From Lacticaseibacillus jixianensis (GTDB taxonomy: Bacteria > Bacillota > Bacilli > Lactobacillales > Lactobacillaceae), in assembly GCF_003946485.1 (NCBI RefSeq), contig NZ_RHOJ01000005.1, forward strand, positions 1 to 64,000: a stretch of 64,000 nt of DNA, written 5' to 3'. The notes beneath the pieces are model-generated. The model made no database searches. It saw nothing but the letters and a program-made list of their open reading frames with translations, and was not told where the DNA came from. This document shows positions 37,485 through 46,090 of the stretch, piece after piece. The position numbers and the translations under genes were made by a program. The first letter of the stretch is position 1. Each line of letters begins with the position of its first letter.

Positions 37485-38393
37485 TTACTTGTCTTCAATG
37501 GTGCCGTCGTGGGTGCGAGCCACTTTCATGTCAACCACGGGGATGTACCCCATTTTCTTGACCAACGTGTTCTGAACGGCTTTGCTTTGGATGTAGTTGA
37601 TGAACTTAGCGGTGGCCGCGTTTGGTGAGCCCTTGGTGTACATGTGCTCGTATGCCCATACTGGCCATGCGTTGGTGGTCACGTTGGCGTCCGTCGGCTT
37701 TACGTTGTTCAAGGAGACGGCGGTGACGCCTTCCTTGATCGCGGAAAAGGCGAGGTAAGAGATGGCGCCTGGGGTGCTTGAGACCATCTTCTGGACGGTG
37801 CCGCTGGAATCTTGTTCTTGCGCGGTTTTAACCTTGGCGTTCTTCAGTGCAAACTGCTCGAAGGTCGCACGAGTCCCGGAACCCTGCGCGCGGTTGATCA
37901 AGACAATGGCTTTGTCAGCGCCGCCGACCTGTTTCCAGTTGGTGACTTTGCCGCTGAAGATGTCGACCAGCTGTTTAGAGCTGAGATTCGTGACTTTGGT
38001 ATCCGGGTTGACGACTGGTGCCATGCCGACGACAGCGACTTGATGATCGACCAGCTTATTTGCCTCGATGCCTTTTTGCTGCTGGGCAAAGATGTCGGAG
38101 TTGCCGATCGTGACCGCGCCGGATTGAACCTGCGACAGACCTGCTCCCGAGCCGCCGCCTTGAACGGTGATGTTCGCGCTTGGCGTCTTCTCCTGATACT
38201 GCGCAGCGGCCTGTTCGACCAGCGGCTGCAGGGCCGTGGAGCCGACGGCCATGATTTTGGTTGAATCCGCCGCCTTGGCGGTAGACGGCTTCGCCGCGCT
38301 GCCGCTTTGCTTGGCCCCGCAGGCGGCGAGCAGAAGCACGGCCCCGACAGTGACCAGTAGTGAGCCTTTTTTCAAAATTGAACCTTTTTTCAT
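37485..38393 (-). CDS. pstS: PstS-like phosphate-binding lipoprotein
   Basis: A 302-aa extracellular solute-binding lipoprotein (lipobox LAAC, Cys at about 25). The mature domain carries the phosphate-binding pattern of PstS: GSTALQPLVEQAA, GGGSGAGLSQV and RAQGSGTRATFEQF. It should bind phosphate for a PstCAB transporter, but no pstC, pstA, pstB or phoU lies next to it. GGGGAGG precedes the ATG. Repeated TTTACA/TTACAC elements upstream on the minus strand resemble Pho boxes, only weakly. Confidence 0.85.
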   Translation of the reverse strand: MKKGSILKKGSLLVTVGAVLLLAACGAKQSGSAAKPSTAKAADSTKIMAVGSTALQPLVEQAAAQYQEKTPSANITVQGGGSGAGLSQVQSGAVTIGNSDIFAQQQKGIEANKLVDHQVAVVGMAPVVNPDTKVTNLSSKQLVDIFSGKVTNWKQVGGADKAIVLINRAQGSGTRATFEQFALKNAKVKTAQEQDSSGTVQKMVSSTPGAISYLAFSAIKEGVTAVSLNNVKPTDANVTTNAWPVWAYEHMYTKGSPNAATAKFINYIQSKAVQNTLVKKMGYIPVVDMKVARTHDGTIEDK

Positions 38394-38526
38394 GATTATT
38401 TCCTCCCCTAATGGAATGACTCAAGCATACGCGGTGAGTGTAAAAGCCTTTCGCACTAGGTGTAATTGTTAGGTATCCGGTGTAAAGACACTGAACCGGT
38501 TACGTAAATATCGTCAGTAATGACGT

Positions 38527-38555
38527 TTGTCTTTCAGAAATTAACACCATATAAT
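38527..38555 (+). promoter_or_regulatory. Promoter of the second MFS exporter gene
   Basis: TTGTCT (38527-38532), 17 bp, TATAAT (38550-38555). Confidence 0.7.
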
Positions 38556-38587
38556 AAAAGGGACAAATTCGGGCAATGGAGGCCGTC

Positions 38588-40012
38588 ATGAAAAATTACG
38601 TCGACGATCCGTACGTTCAAAAAAATCGCTGGTGGATCATGACCGCCGTTGGCATGTTCACCATCATGTCCACGCTGGACGCCTCCATCGTGAACATTGC
38701 ACTGCCGGTCATCTCTAAGGACATGAACCTGCCGATGAACCAGGCGGAGTGGACTGTGTCCATTTACCTGATCGTGATTTGCGCGCTGCTCCTCTTGATG
38801 GGCAAGCTCGGCGACATCTTCGGTAAAATCCGCATCTTCCGCATGGGTGAGGTACTGTTCACCATCGGCTCGCTGTTTGCCGGGTTCAACCACTCGTTTG
38901 TGATGCTGCTGGCGGCGCGCGTCGTGCAGGCCCTTGGGGCATCGATGACCATGGCCAACAGCAACGGCATTGTGACTGAGGTGTTTCCGTTTCAAGAGCG
39001 CGGGCGGGCTTTGGGCATGATCGGCTCGTTTGTGGCCGTGGGGTCAATTGCCGGCCCCGGGCTCGGCGGCCTGATCCTCGGCGTGCTGCCGTGGGGCTAC
39101 ATCTTCTGGATCAATGTGCCGCTGGGGATCTTGGCGATGATTGTCGGCCAGGTGGTGTTCCCCAAGGATATCGAACACAGCCAGGCCAAAATTGACTGGC
39201 CCGGCTTTGCGGCGTTCGCGCTGTTTATCGTGCCGCTATTTGCGGGCATTTTCATCGGCCAGGAAATTGGCTTCACGCGGCCGGTGATCCTGGCGATGTT
39301 TGCGGTGGCGATCATCGCGTTTGCAGCGTTTATCTGCATCGAGCAGCACAGCGCAGAACCCATGCTGGCGCTGTCGCTCTTTGCCAACAAAGAGTTCACC
39401 ATCTCACTGTTCGCCGGTTTTCTGATTTTCGTCACCAATTTCTTCTTTAACGTGATTTCCCCGTTTTACCTGGAAAATGCCCGGGGGCTGGCGGCGACGA
39501 CGGCCGGGTACATGCTGATGCTGTTCCCCATCGTGCAGGTGATCGTCGCGCCGCTCGCGGGGTCGTTGTCCGATAAAATCGGGCCGTATGTCATCACGCT
39601 GGTGGGGCTGCTGGTCATTCTGGTCGTCCAGATCGGGTACGTTACGCTGAGTCTGACGACGCCGTGGCTGCTGGTTTGCGTGATCATCGCCGTGATGGGT
39701 TTTGGCAACGGTGCGTTCCAGTCGCCTAACAACACACTGGTGATGTCGGCGGTCGCGCCCAAGGACCTCGGCATCGCCGGAGGCCTGAACGCGCTGGCGC
39801 GCAACATGGGCATGGTTGTGGGCATTTCCGCCTCGACAACGGTGTTGTACGCGGCGATGAGCCGGGAGGCCGGGCGCAAGGTGACGACGTTTGTGGCCAG
39901 CCGGCCGCAACTATTCATTAACGGCATGCACGTTGCCTTCAGCGTGGCGGTGGGGATGTGTGCCATCACTGTCGCACTTACGGCTTATCGGATGCTCACG
40001 ATGCGTAAATAA
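38588..40012 (+). CDS. MFS drug exporter, DHA2 (14-TMS) family
   Basis: A 474-aa exporter with about 14 helices. The N-terminus shows the DHA2 pattern MSTLDASIVNIALPVI in the first helix, and motif C lies in VGSIAGPGLGGLILG. It is a paralogue of the minus-strand exporter at 35882, but not a close copy. GGAGG at 38578-38582 fits the ATG at 38588 rather than that at 38576. Single gene with its own promoter and terminator. Confidence 0.86.
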   Translation: MKNYVDDPYVQKNRWWIMTAVGMFTIMSTLDASIVNIALPVISKDMNLPMNQAEWTVSIYLIVICALLLLMGKLGDIFGKIRIFRMGEVLFTIGSLFAGFNHSFVMLLAARVVQALGASMTMANSNGIVTEVFPFQERGRALGMIGSFVAVGSIAGPGLGGLILGVLPWGYIFWINVPLGILAMIVGQVVFPKDIEHSQAKIDWPGFAAFALFIVPLFAGIFIGQEIGFTRPVILAMFAVAIIAFAAFICIEQHSAEPMLALSLFANKEFTISLFAGFLIFVTNFFFNVISPFYLENARGLAATTAGYMLMLFPIVQVIVAPLAGSLSDKIGPYVITLVGLLVILVVQIGYVTLSLTTPWLLVCVIIAVMGFGNGAFQSPNNTLVMSAVAPKDLGIAGGLNALARNMGMVVGISASTTVLYAAMSREAGRKVTTFVASRPQLFINGMHVAFSVAVGMCAITVALTAYRMLTMRK

Positions 40013-40018
40013 CATCAA

Positions 40019-40056
40019 AACGGCGCCGGAACTGATTCAGTTCCGGCGCCGTTTGC
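40019..40056. terminator. Bidirectional terminator between convergent genes
   Basis: Perfect stem AACGGCGCCGGAACTGA / TCAGTTCCGGCGCCGTT with T/A tails, serving the exporter (plus) and the YjbR-like gene (minus). Confidence 0.88.
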
Positions 40057-40066
40057 GTTCGGGTGA

Positions 40067-40744
40067 TTATTTGGCTAGTTCGCGGCTCGTTTTGACCGCG
40101 GCCATCAGCGTTTCCAGGGGCGTGCCGACATCCAGCTGGTAGGACAACCAGTGCTCTTTATTCATGTGATACGCGGGCAGCGCCTGGCCATTTTTGAGCT
40201 GGGCCTGAATCGTCTGGGGATTTGCGCGCAGTACCAGCAGATCGATTAGGTCAGCGCCGGTTAGCCCCACCTTGTCCGGGGTTACCTTGACCATCAGCGC
40301 GTACCACTTGCGGTTGTCCTGGCGGCGAATAATTGCGTTGTTGGGGAACTGCTTCCACAGGTATTCAGGCTGTTCAGCGAACGTCTCGTCGATGGCCGCG
40401 GTGATTTTTTTTATCTGCCCGGCGTCGAACATGGTCGGCACGAAGCAGTCCTTTGAGATCGCCGTCAAGGCGGCGATGTAGGCGCCGCGGATCTGGCCGA
40501 TGAACATCCCCGAGTTGGCCGGGTCCAGGTGGAGGGTGTATAAGTCGCCGGACTCTTGGTCGGTCACCGGACTCGTGATCGTCTCCCCGTTGATATTGAC
40601 GGTAAGGCTGAATCCCGGGACCAGCGCAGTTTGGTAGTGCCAGGTGGTACCGGTTTGTTTGAACCCATAGGCGGCCAGCTTTTTGGTGTCAGGTTGGCGA
40701 TTGTGAAAAATAGTGTCTTGAATTGAGTCTTGTAAGGTGGTCAT
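40067..40744 (-). CDS. MmcQ/YjbR family protein
   Basis: A 225-aa cytoplasmic protein. The C-terminal half (about 115-215) is a MmcQ/YjbR double-wing domain, with RQDNRKWYALMVKV, DLLVLRANP and HMNKEHWLSYQL. The N-terminal half (about 1-105) is less familiar and may be a second related domain. The family fold resembles a CyaY-type DNA-binding domain; function unknown. Transcribed divergently from the merR gene with MerR-style promoters in between. Confidence 0.8.
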   Translation of the reverse strand: MTTLQDSIQDTIFHNRQPDTKKLAAYGFKQTGTTWHYQTALVPGFSLTVNINGETITSPVTDQESGDLYTLHLDPANSGMFIGQIRGAYIAALTAISKDCFVPTMFDAGQIKKITAAIDETFAEQPEYLWKQFPNNAIIRRQDNRKWYALMVKVTPDKVGLTGADLIDLLVLRANPQTIQAQLKNGQALPAYHMNKEHWLSYQLDVGTPLETLMAAVKTSRELAK

Positions 40745-40817
40745 AGTCGTCCTTCTTTCGGGGAGCCATTACGGTGGCGAGTTAATCAAAGCGGTTGACA
40801 ATTTGAGGTAAAATGGC

Positions 40818-40848
40818 TTGACTGTCACGCGGCGTCACAGTTTACCCT
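40818..40848 (+). promoter_or_regulatory. MerR-type promoter toward merR and the oxidoreductase gene
   Basis: TTGACT (40818-40823) and TACCCT (40843-40848) are 19 bp apart, the long spacer typical of MerR-activated promoters. Within the spacer lies a 19-nt palindrome (40822-40840: CTGTcACGC-g-GCGTcACAG) with 8 of 9 pairs. The whole is seen directly; regulation by the MerR protein is inferred. Confidence 0.65.
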
Positions 40849-40906
40849 AAGGTTGTCGGTGGCAATCGCACGGCAAAGCGCCGGCCTGAATCACTGTGCT
40901 ACACTA

Positions 40907-40937
40907 GTTATAAACCATACCGTTACGTGACAGTCAA
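40907..40937 (-). promoter_or_regulatory. Divergent MerR-type promoter toward the YjbR-like gene
   Basis: On the minus strand TTGACT (40937-40932), 19-bp spacer, TATAAC (40912-40907). Its first 12 nt (TTGACTGTCACG) are an exact inverted copy of 40818-40829. Confidence 0.6.
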
Positions 40938-40953
40938 CCCAAAGGACAGTGCC

Positions 40954-41757
40954 ATGCTCAAAATTAGTGAAATGGCCAAGTTGGCCAATACCACCAGACG
41001 AACCCTGATTTTTTACGATGAGCAGGGGCTTTTCAAGCCGGCCAAGGTGAGCGACACCGGGTACCGCTACTACGAGTACCAGCAGCTGTACGACCTGATG
41101 ACGATCCTCGGTCTGCGCCACATTGGGCTGTCACTTGATCAGATCAAGGCCATCAGGTCCGCCGACAATCGGCAGGCCATCCCGCAGCTGCAGGAGGCCC
41201 AGGCCAAGATCACCAGTCAAATCGAGGATCTGCAGCGCGTGCAGGCGGTGATCCAGCAGCGGCTGACGCGGCCTGGCAAGCCGCCGACCGGCAAGGTGTA
41301 TGCGCCGGTGGTGGCGACGCTGAAGCCCGCCACGTTCTGGTGCTCGCGCAAGGCAGTGGACTGCACTGAAGAAGAGGTGGCACAGCTGTTTTCCGAGTTT
41401 TATCAGGAGCTGGATGCGCTGGCGCTGATGGATCCGGCCACGTCGGGTTTTTTAACCGATTTGCCGGTGAATGATCCGGGCGGGTACATGGCCGCCTCAT
41501 TCCGGATCCTTAAAGAAACACAGGGCAAGCCTGATGAAACCTTGCTGCCGCTGATTAAAAAGCCGGCGGGTCGGTATGTTCGCGTGCGCGTCGCCAACTC
41601 TCTGGACGGGATCACCCGCGGGCTTAAGGAACTTAACCAGTTTTGCCAGACTGCAGGGCTGCAGCCGAGTACGCAGCTTTGGCAGATCAATGACCACGGC
41701 GCACTGGTGGCGCAAGGCGCAACGCCGTACGGCTGGCTCGAGTACGCGCTGGACTAA
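40954..41757 (+). CDS. MerR family transcriptional regulator
   Basis: A 267-aa regulator: an N-terminal MerR winged helix (residues 1-70, KISEMAKLANTTRRTLIFYDEQGLF with the Arg pair and YRYYEYQQLYDL), a coiled-coil dimerisation helix (about 72-115), and a C-terminal GyrI-like effector-binding region (about 120-265) that in relatives binds drugs or metabolites. The ATG at 40954 follows AAAGGAC; a GTG at 40927 was rejected. Likely controls itself, the oxidoreductase downstream and the divergent YjbR-like gene. Confidence 0.88.
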   Translation: MLKISEMAKLANTTRRTLIFYDEQGLFKPAKVSDTGYRYYEYQQLYDLMTILGLRHIGLSLDQIKAIRSADNRQAIPQLQEAQAKITSQIEDLQRVQAVIQQRLTRPGKPPTGKVYAPVVATLKPATFWCSRKAVDCTEEEVAQLFSEFYQELDALALMDPATSGFLTDLPVNDPGGYMAASFRILKETQGKPDETLLPLIKKPAGRYVRVRVANSLDGITRGLKELNQFCQTAGLQPSTQLWQINDHGALVAQGATPYGWLEYALD

Positions 41758-41807
41758 TAGTTTGAACCAGAAAGACTGTCCGATCAGACAACCAAGGAGG
41801 AATGAAT

Positions 41808-42785
41808 ATGCAAGCGATTCAATTAACTGGCCCTTGTGAGGCCAGTGCGCTGACACCCGTTGAGGTGCCGAAGCCTGAGGTCAAGGCCGGGTTTGACGTG
41901 GTGCAGGTCAAGGCCTTTGGCGTGAATGAGTCCGAAGTCACCAGCCGTAAGGGTGAATCCGACGGTGATTTCCAGTATCCCCGGATCTTGGGGATTGAAG
42001 GCACAGGGGCGATTGCCACGCCGGCGGCCGACTCACCGTATTCGCGTGGCCAGAAAGTGGCGATGATGATGGGCGGCCTCGGCAGGGCGATTGACGGCTC
42101 TTACGCTGAGTATTGCCTGGTGCCGCATGCGGCGATGATTCCGCTGGAGACCGATCTTGACTGGGACCTTGTTGGCGCTTTGCCGGAAATGCTGCAGACG
42201 AGTTACGGCTCGCTGAACGAGGGGTTGAACCTGACGGGCGGCGACGCGGTACTGATCCGCGGTGGTTCGTCAACCGTCGGGCTCATGAGCATCGGCCTGG
42301 CCAAAATGCTGGGTGCGACGGTGCTCGCCACGACCCGCAGCCAGGCGAAGGTGGCCAAGCTGACCCAAATGGGTGCAGACCATGTGCTCATCGATGACGG
42401 CCACATTGCCGCCCAGGTGCACGACCTGCTTCCAGATGGCGTGGATAAGGCGCTCGAGCTGGTCGGCACGACGACGCTGGCAGACACCTTTGCCGCGCTC
42501 AAGCCTGCCGGTAAGCTCTGCTTCACTGGCGGGCTTGGTGGCGGCTGGGAAATCGAGCACTTCTCACCGTTCATGATCCCCAGCGGTAAGTTTCTGACCA
42601 GCTATGCCGGTGAAGCCAAAGACCTGCCGGCCAAGGTCTTCAATCAGGTACTTACCGCGGTGCAGGCGGGCAAGCTGACCGTCCCGATTGCTAAGGTCTA
42701 CCACGGGCTTTCAGCGGTCGGTTCAGCTCAGGCCAACCTGGAATCCGGCCACTTTGTCGGCAAGCACGTGGTGGTCTTAGACTAG
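41808..42785 (+). CDS. Zinc-independent quinone oxidoreductase / MDR family alcohol dehydrogenase
   Basis: A 325-aa NAD(P)H-dependent oxidoreductase of the medium-chain dehydrogenase family (QOR type). N-terminal GroES-like domain with GVNESEVTSRKGE and LGIEGTGAI; Rossmann domain with the dinucleotide loop GGSSTVGLMSIGLAK. No structural zinc Cys cluster is present. The ATG at 41808 lies 7 nt after AAGGAGG. Cotranscribed with the MerR gene (50-nt gap), suggesting response to a reactive carbonyl or quinone. Confidence 0.87.
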   Translation: MQAIQLTGPCEASALTPVEVPKPEVKAGFDVVQVKAFGVNESEVTSRKGESDGDFQYPRILGIEGTGAIATPAADSPYSRGQKVAMMMGGLGRAIDGSYAEYCLVPHAAMIPLETDLDWDLVGALPEMLQTSYGSLNEGLNLTGGDAVLIRGGSSTVGLMSIGLAKMLGATVLATTRSQAKVAKLTQMGADHVLIDDGHIAAQVHDLLPDGVDKALELVGTTTLADTFAALKPAGKLCFTGGLGGGWEIEHFSPFMIPSGKFLTSYAGEAKDLPAKVFNQVLTAVQAGKLTVPIAKVYHGLSAVGSAQANLESGHFVGKHVVVLD

Positions 42786-42796
42786 TTACCCCTTCA

Positions 42797-42837
42797 TTTG
42801 ACCGTACTGCCTGATTTTGGCAGTGCGGTTTTTTGCG
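42797..42837 (+). terminator. Terminator of the merR-oxidoreductase unit
   Basis: CCGTACTGCC / GGCAGTGCGG stem, then six T. Confidence 0.85.
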
Positions 42838-42845
42838 TCAGTCGC

Positions 42846-42876
42846 CAAAAAAACCAGCCGCGTGTGCGACTGGTCG
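42846..42876 (-). terminator. Terminator of the xpaC-telA unit
   Basis: On the minus strand ACCAGTCGC / GCGGCTGGT stem followed by seven T. Confidence 0.8.
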
Positions 42877-42887
42877 GTTTGATTGCG

Positions 42888-44117
42888 TTAGGCCTGCGGG
42901 CCCTTGCTCATGTTGCCGTGGGTGTAATCGAGCAGGTGGTTCTTGAGGTCTTCTTCCATCTTGCCCAGCTCAAGCTCGGCCGCTTGCCGCTTGGCCCGGC
43001 CTTCTTGCTGGATCTGCAACGTCTGCTGCAGCGTGTCGACCAGATCGCTCTGGGTTTGGGTCAAGGTCTCGATGTCCACCACGCCGCGCTCATTTTCCTT
43101 GGCGGTTTCAACGGCGGAGATCTTAAGCATCGACGAGTTCTTCTTCAGCAGGTCGTTGGTCGTTTCCGAGACCTGGCGCTGGGCGGTGACAGCATCCTTT
43201 TGCCGCAGCAGGGTCAACGCAATGGCGACTTGGTTCTTCCACAGCGGGATCGCCGTGTTGACGCTGGCCTGGATCTTTTCGGCCAGCGCCTGGTTGGTGT
43301 TTTGAATCAGGCGGATCTGCGGGGCCTGCTGCAGGGTGATCTCCCGCGCCAGCTGCAGGTCGTAGGCGCGCTTTTCTAGGCGGCTTTCGAACTGTTTGAG
43401 GTCGTTGACTTCCTGCACCTTCATTTGGTCGCCGGACGCCTGCGCCTCGGCGAGCGCGGCAGGGATCGTTTTGTTCAGCAGTTCCTCTTGCTTGATCTTG
43501 GCCGCGGCGATGTAGATGTTCAACGCATCAAAATACGCCTTGTTCTGCCCGTACAACTCGTCAAGCATCTTGTTGTCATTGAGCAGGCCCTGCTGCTCCT
43601 TGGTCAGGCGCGCCGCGATCGTATCGATCTGCGCCCCGATCTTCTGGTACTTGGCCGTGATCTCAAAAATCGAGCGGCGGACCTTGCCAAATAGTTTCTT
43701 GAAGACGTTATTGTTTTCGGCGCGGAGCTCGTCTGGGTTGGCTTCGTTCAGCCGGGCCATCAGGCTGGTCAGGGCGTCACCGACCGCACCCGTATCTTGG
43801 CTTTGCACCTTGTCGAGCATCGTTTGGGAGAACTGACCAAGCTGCTGCTGGGCTTGTGCGCCGTAGCTCATCACACCGTCACTATTTTTGACGTCGATCT
43901 GGGCGGCGAGGTCGTGGGCCTGTTTCTCCTGTTCGGGAGACAAGTTGGCCTGCGCTTTCGCCGCGGCCGTGGTGGCCTGGGCTGGGGCGCTGGCCGCCGC
44001 GCTGCTTGGGGTTTGGGCGGCGAAGGGTTGGCTCAGCAGGTCTGCGACCAGGTTCGGGTCTGCCTGGGTCGTTGATTGTTCGTTCGGGCGTGGGGTGGTT
44101 GGTTGTTCATCACTCAT
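42888..44117 (-). CDS. telA: Toxic anion resistance protein TelA family
   Basis: A 409-aa cytoplasmic helical protein. After a Gln/Ala/Pro-rich disordered N-terminus (about 1-60), the TelA domain runs to the end with long helices. Family members are linked to tellurite and envelope-stress resistance and to bacteriocin tolerance; mechanism unknown. It overlaps the upstream xpaC gene by 8 nt (ATGAGTGA), so the two are translationally coupled. Confidence 0.9.
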   Translation of the reverse strand: MSDEQPTTPRPNEQSTTQADPNLVADLLSQPFAAQTPSSAAASAPAQATTAAAKAQANLSPEQEKQAHDLAAQIDVKNSDGVMSYGAQAQQQLGQFSQTMLDKVQSQDTGAVGDALTSLMARLNEANPDELRAENNNVFKKLFGKVRRSIFEITAKYQKIGAQIDTIAARLTKEQQGLLNDNKMLDELYGQNKAYFDALNIYIAAAKIKQEELLNKTIPAALAEAQASGDQMKVQEVNDLKQFESRLEKRAYDLQLAREITLQQAPQIRLIQNTNQALAEKIQASVNTAIPLWKNQVAIALTLLRQKDAVTAQRQVSETTNDLLKKNSSMLKISAVETAKENERGVVDIETLTQTQSDLVDTLQQTLQIQQEGRAKRQAAELELGKMEEDLKNHLLDYTHGNMSKGPQA

Positions 44118-44850
44118 GTTGTTTCCTCGTTTCTTCAGATTTAAGCGGTGCGGCCTTTATAGGATCTAGGTGCACGCTGCGGTCGACGGTTTCGGTCGAT
44201 GCTTCCAGCCGCGGTTTGATCTGCTTTTGCGCCAGGTCCAGGTCGGCTTCCAGTTCATCGATGTCACTTTCTACGAACTCTTGGTAGCCGCCGCGGATAG
44301 TGTCGGCTAGCCCCTGGAGGGTGTTACCCGCGGTGGTCAGGACATCATACGTGTCCTGGGTCTTAACTTCGTGATGGGTGATCGCCTCGTACTTCTGAGC
44401 GATGCTCAACAGGTTGGGCAGCTGTTCGTAGATAAAATGTCCCGCGGCACCAAGCTTTTTGGGCGTCTGGACGATGGCCTTGAAGTAGGCGTGCATAATG
44501 TCGAAGAGGTCGGCATTCGTTGCGATGGCCTTGATCTTTGCGACGCGGTCGGCGATGGCTTCGAACTCGTGGATCTGATCGGCGGCCTGATCCATCGTTT
44601 CGCGGAACAAGTTGATCTCACTTGCGGTCAGGCCGGAGTCCGCGTAATGGGCTGCCATGTCCGGTGTGATCGGCGGCGTTGCCGGCTTGGGCACCGGTCG
44701 GCTCAGCTCACCGATGAGGCGGGCGCCTCCGAAGACCGTCATCGCAAACACGCCGACCCACCAGTGCATGGTGAGCATGCCGAGGACCAGCCCCGCGGCG
44801 GCCCAAATTCCGACCCGGAGCCAGCGGATACGTTTTTCTGGTTTATTCAA
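44110..44850 (-). CDS. xpaC: XpaC-like membrane protein
   Basis: A 246-aa protein with two membrane helices at the N-terminus (about 10-27 and 29-43) and a helical cytoplasmic domain (about 70-210), matching the XpaC family (named for hydrolysis of a chromogenic phosphate) that pairs with TelA in Firmicutes. The role is unknown; membrane localisation suggests it anchors TelA. ATG preceded by GGAAGTG. First gene of a two-gene operon. Confidence 0.86.
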   Translation of the reverse strand: MNKPEKRIRWLRVGIWAAAGLVLGMLTMHWWVGVFAMTVFGGARLIGELSRPVPKPATPPITPDMAAHYADSGLTASEINLFRETMDQAADQIHEFEAIADRVAKIKAIATNADLFDIMHAYFKAIVQTPKKLGAAGHFIYEQLPNLLSIAQKYEAITHHEVKTQDTYDVLTTAGNTLQGLADTIRGGYQEFVESDIDELEADLDLAQKQIKPRLEASTETVDRSVHLDPIKAAPLKSEETRKQHE

Positions 44851-45027
44851 CGATTTTCACTTCCTGAATATGCTTTCGTGCCTACAGTTTACCATAGAAT
44901 CATTGCCCTCATATCAGCCCAGAGATGGACTTTCATGAAGGATTTCTTAAGGCGGTGGTATTCTGCTACCCCATTGGTATCATATTAATGAACACCGCCA
45001 AGCAGGCGGCAAGAAGGAAGGTCCACC

Positions 45028-45561
45028 ATGGAAAAAATTGAAAAACGCAAGCAACTCTACGCGGGGCCCATCCTCACGCTGAGCGAGCTGACGGTGCGGC
45101 TCGAAGACGGCACGCAGGCGCCGCGGATCTTGGTGCACACCACCGGGGCGGCAGGGGTGCTGGCTCTGCAGGACGGCAAGGCACTGTTTGTCAGGCAGTG
45201 GCGCACCCCGCTTGGGCAAGAGACACTGGAGCTGCCAGCCGGCAAAATCGACCCGGGCGAAACACCGCTTCAGGCCGCCAAGCGCGAGCTGAACGAAGAG
45301 GCAAAGCTCGCGGCGGACGAGTGGGCCCCCTTGACCCACTTTTATCAAAGTGCCGGCTTTTCCGACGCCCAAACGCACCTGTTCACCGCCAGAAGGCTGC
45401 ACCAGCCGGCCGTCCAGCGGGCCCAAGACGTTGGCGAGTTTGTGGCCGGTGAATGGCTGACCTTGGCTGCGGCCAAGGCGGCTCAGGCGCAGGGACTGAT
45501 TTGCGACGCCAAGACCACGCTTGGGCTCGCCCTGTGGGAGCTGGAGGTGCAACATGGCTGA
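45028..45561 (+). CDS. NUDIX hydrolase, probable ADP-ribose pyrophosphatase
   Basis: A 177-aa hydrolase of nucleoside diphosphate-X substrates. The Nudix box GKIDPGETPLQAAKRELNEE is complete for the catalytic RE-x2-EE residues, though the Gly near its end is replaced by Lys. The N-terminal ERKQLYAGPILTL is typical of the bacterial ADP-ribose pyrophosphatase group. AAGGAAGG lies before the ATG. Overlaps the next small gene by 8 nt. Confidence 0.88.
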   Translation: MEKIEKRKQLYAGPILTLSELTVRLEDGTQAPRILVHTTGAAGVLALQDGKALFVRQWRTPLGQETLELPAGKIDPGETPLQAAKRELNEEAKLAADEWAPLTHFYQSAGFSDAQTHLFTARRLHQPAVQRAQDVGEFVAGEWLTLAAAKAAQAQGLICDAKTTLGLALWELEVQHG

Positions 45562-45823
45562 GCTGACGCGCAAGGAGTACCGAGAGCAGCAAAAGCAGGC
45601 CGAACAGGCGGCAGAGGCGCGCGACGCCAAGCGCGTGGCCACCGAGCGTGAGTTTGCCAAGTCCGGCCGCAAGGAGGCCACTGCACCAAAGGCCCCGCAC
45701 CGGGGGCCCTTCGACGAGCCGACGTTCAAGAAGGTCAACAGTCTGAAAAAGAAGCTGAACTGGGCGATCGGGATCGTGATATTCCTGTTGATCGTCGTGG
45801 CCGTGGTGCTATTCAAGCTGTAA
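45554..45823 (+). CDS. Small tail-anchored membrane protein, 89 aa
   Basis: A charged, helical N-terminal part (about 1-65, rich in Glu/Lys/Arg/Gln) and one C-terminal transmembrane helix (about 67-88). The ATG overlaps the stop of the NUDIX gene, and GGAGGTG sits just upstream, so translation is coupled. No family recognised. The topology suggests a membrane-anchored cytoplasmic scaffold. Confidence 0.75.
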   Translation: MAELTRKEYREQQKQAEQAAEARDAKRVATEREFAKSGRKEATAPKAPHRGPFDEPTFKKVNSLKKKLNWAIGIVIFLLIVVAVVLFKL

Positions 45824-45882
45824 TTTTGCCGCAATGAGCGTACAATTAGTAAGCTGCTTGAAGCGAAAGGATGAGTGTAGTC

Positions 45883-46090
45883 GTCAACTACCACCGAATA
45901 AATTTGGTGGCTTGTAGCTCGCGTGTCATCGACACAGTGGTCAAACACCTTTCAGGCTCCCACTCATTGCGTCCACATCGTCGGGCAGTTGACAATGCCC
46001 GTCAGTTATCGGGTTTACCCGACAACCTCTTTAGTAAAGCGTGGATGGTGACTGCCGGACAGGTACTGCTGACCCAAAGTCACGAGGTTC
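45883..46090 (-). ncRNA. Probable omega/reRNA at the tnpB 3' end
   Basis: In TnpB elements the guide RNA overlaps the 3' end of tnpB and runs through the right end. Here the minus-strand region from about 46090 to 45883 contains several stems, among them GGTTGTCGGGTAAACCCGAT and the terminal GTAG...CTAC hairpin. The guide would then be the next 16-20 nt outside the element (45882 down to 45863). Inferred from family knowledge; the 5' border is uncertain. Confidence 0.5.

Noticed and set aside
40795-40814. TTGACA followed by TAAAAT before the merR region
   Set aside because: Spacing of only 8 bp cannot form a promoter.
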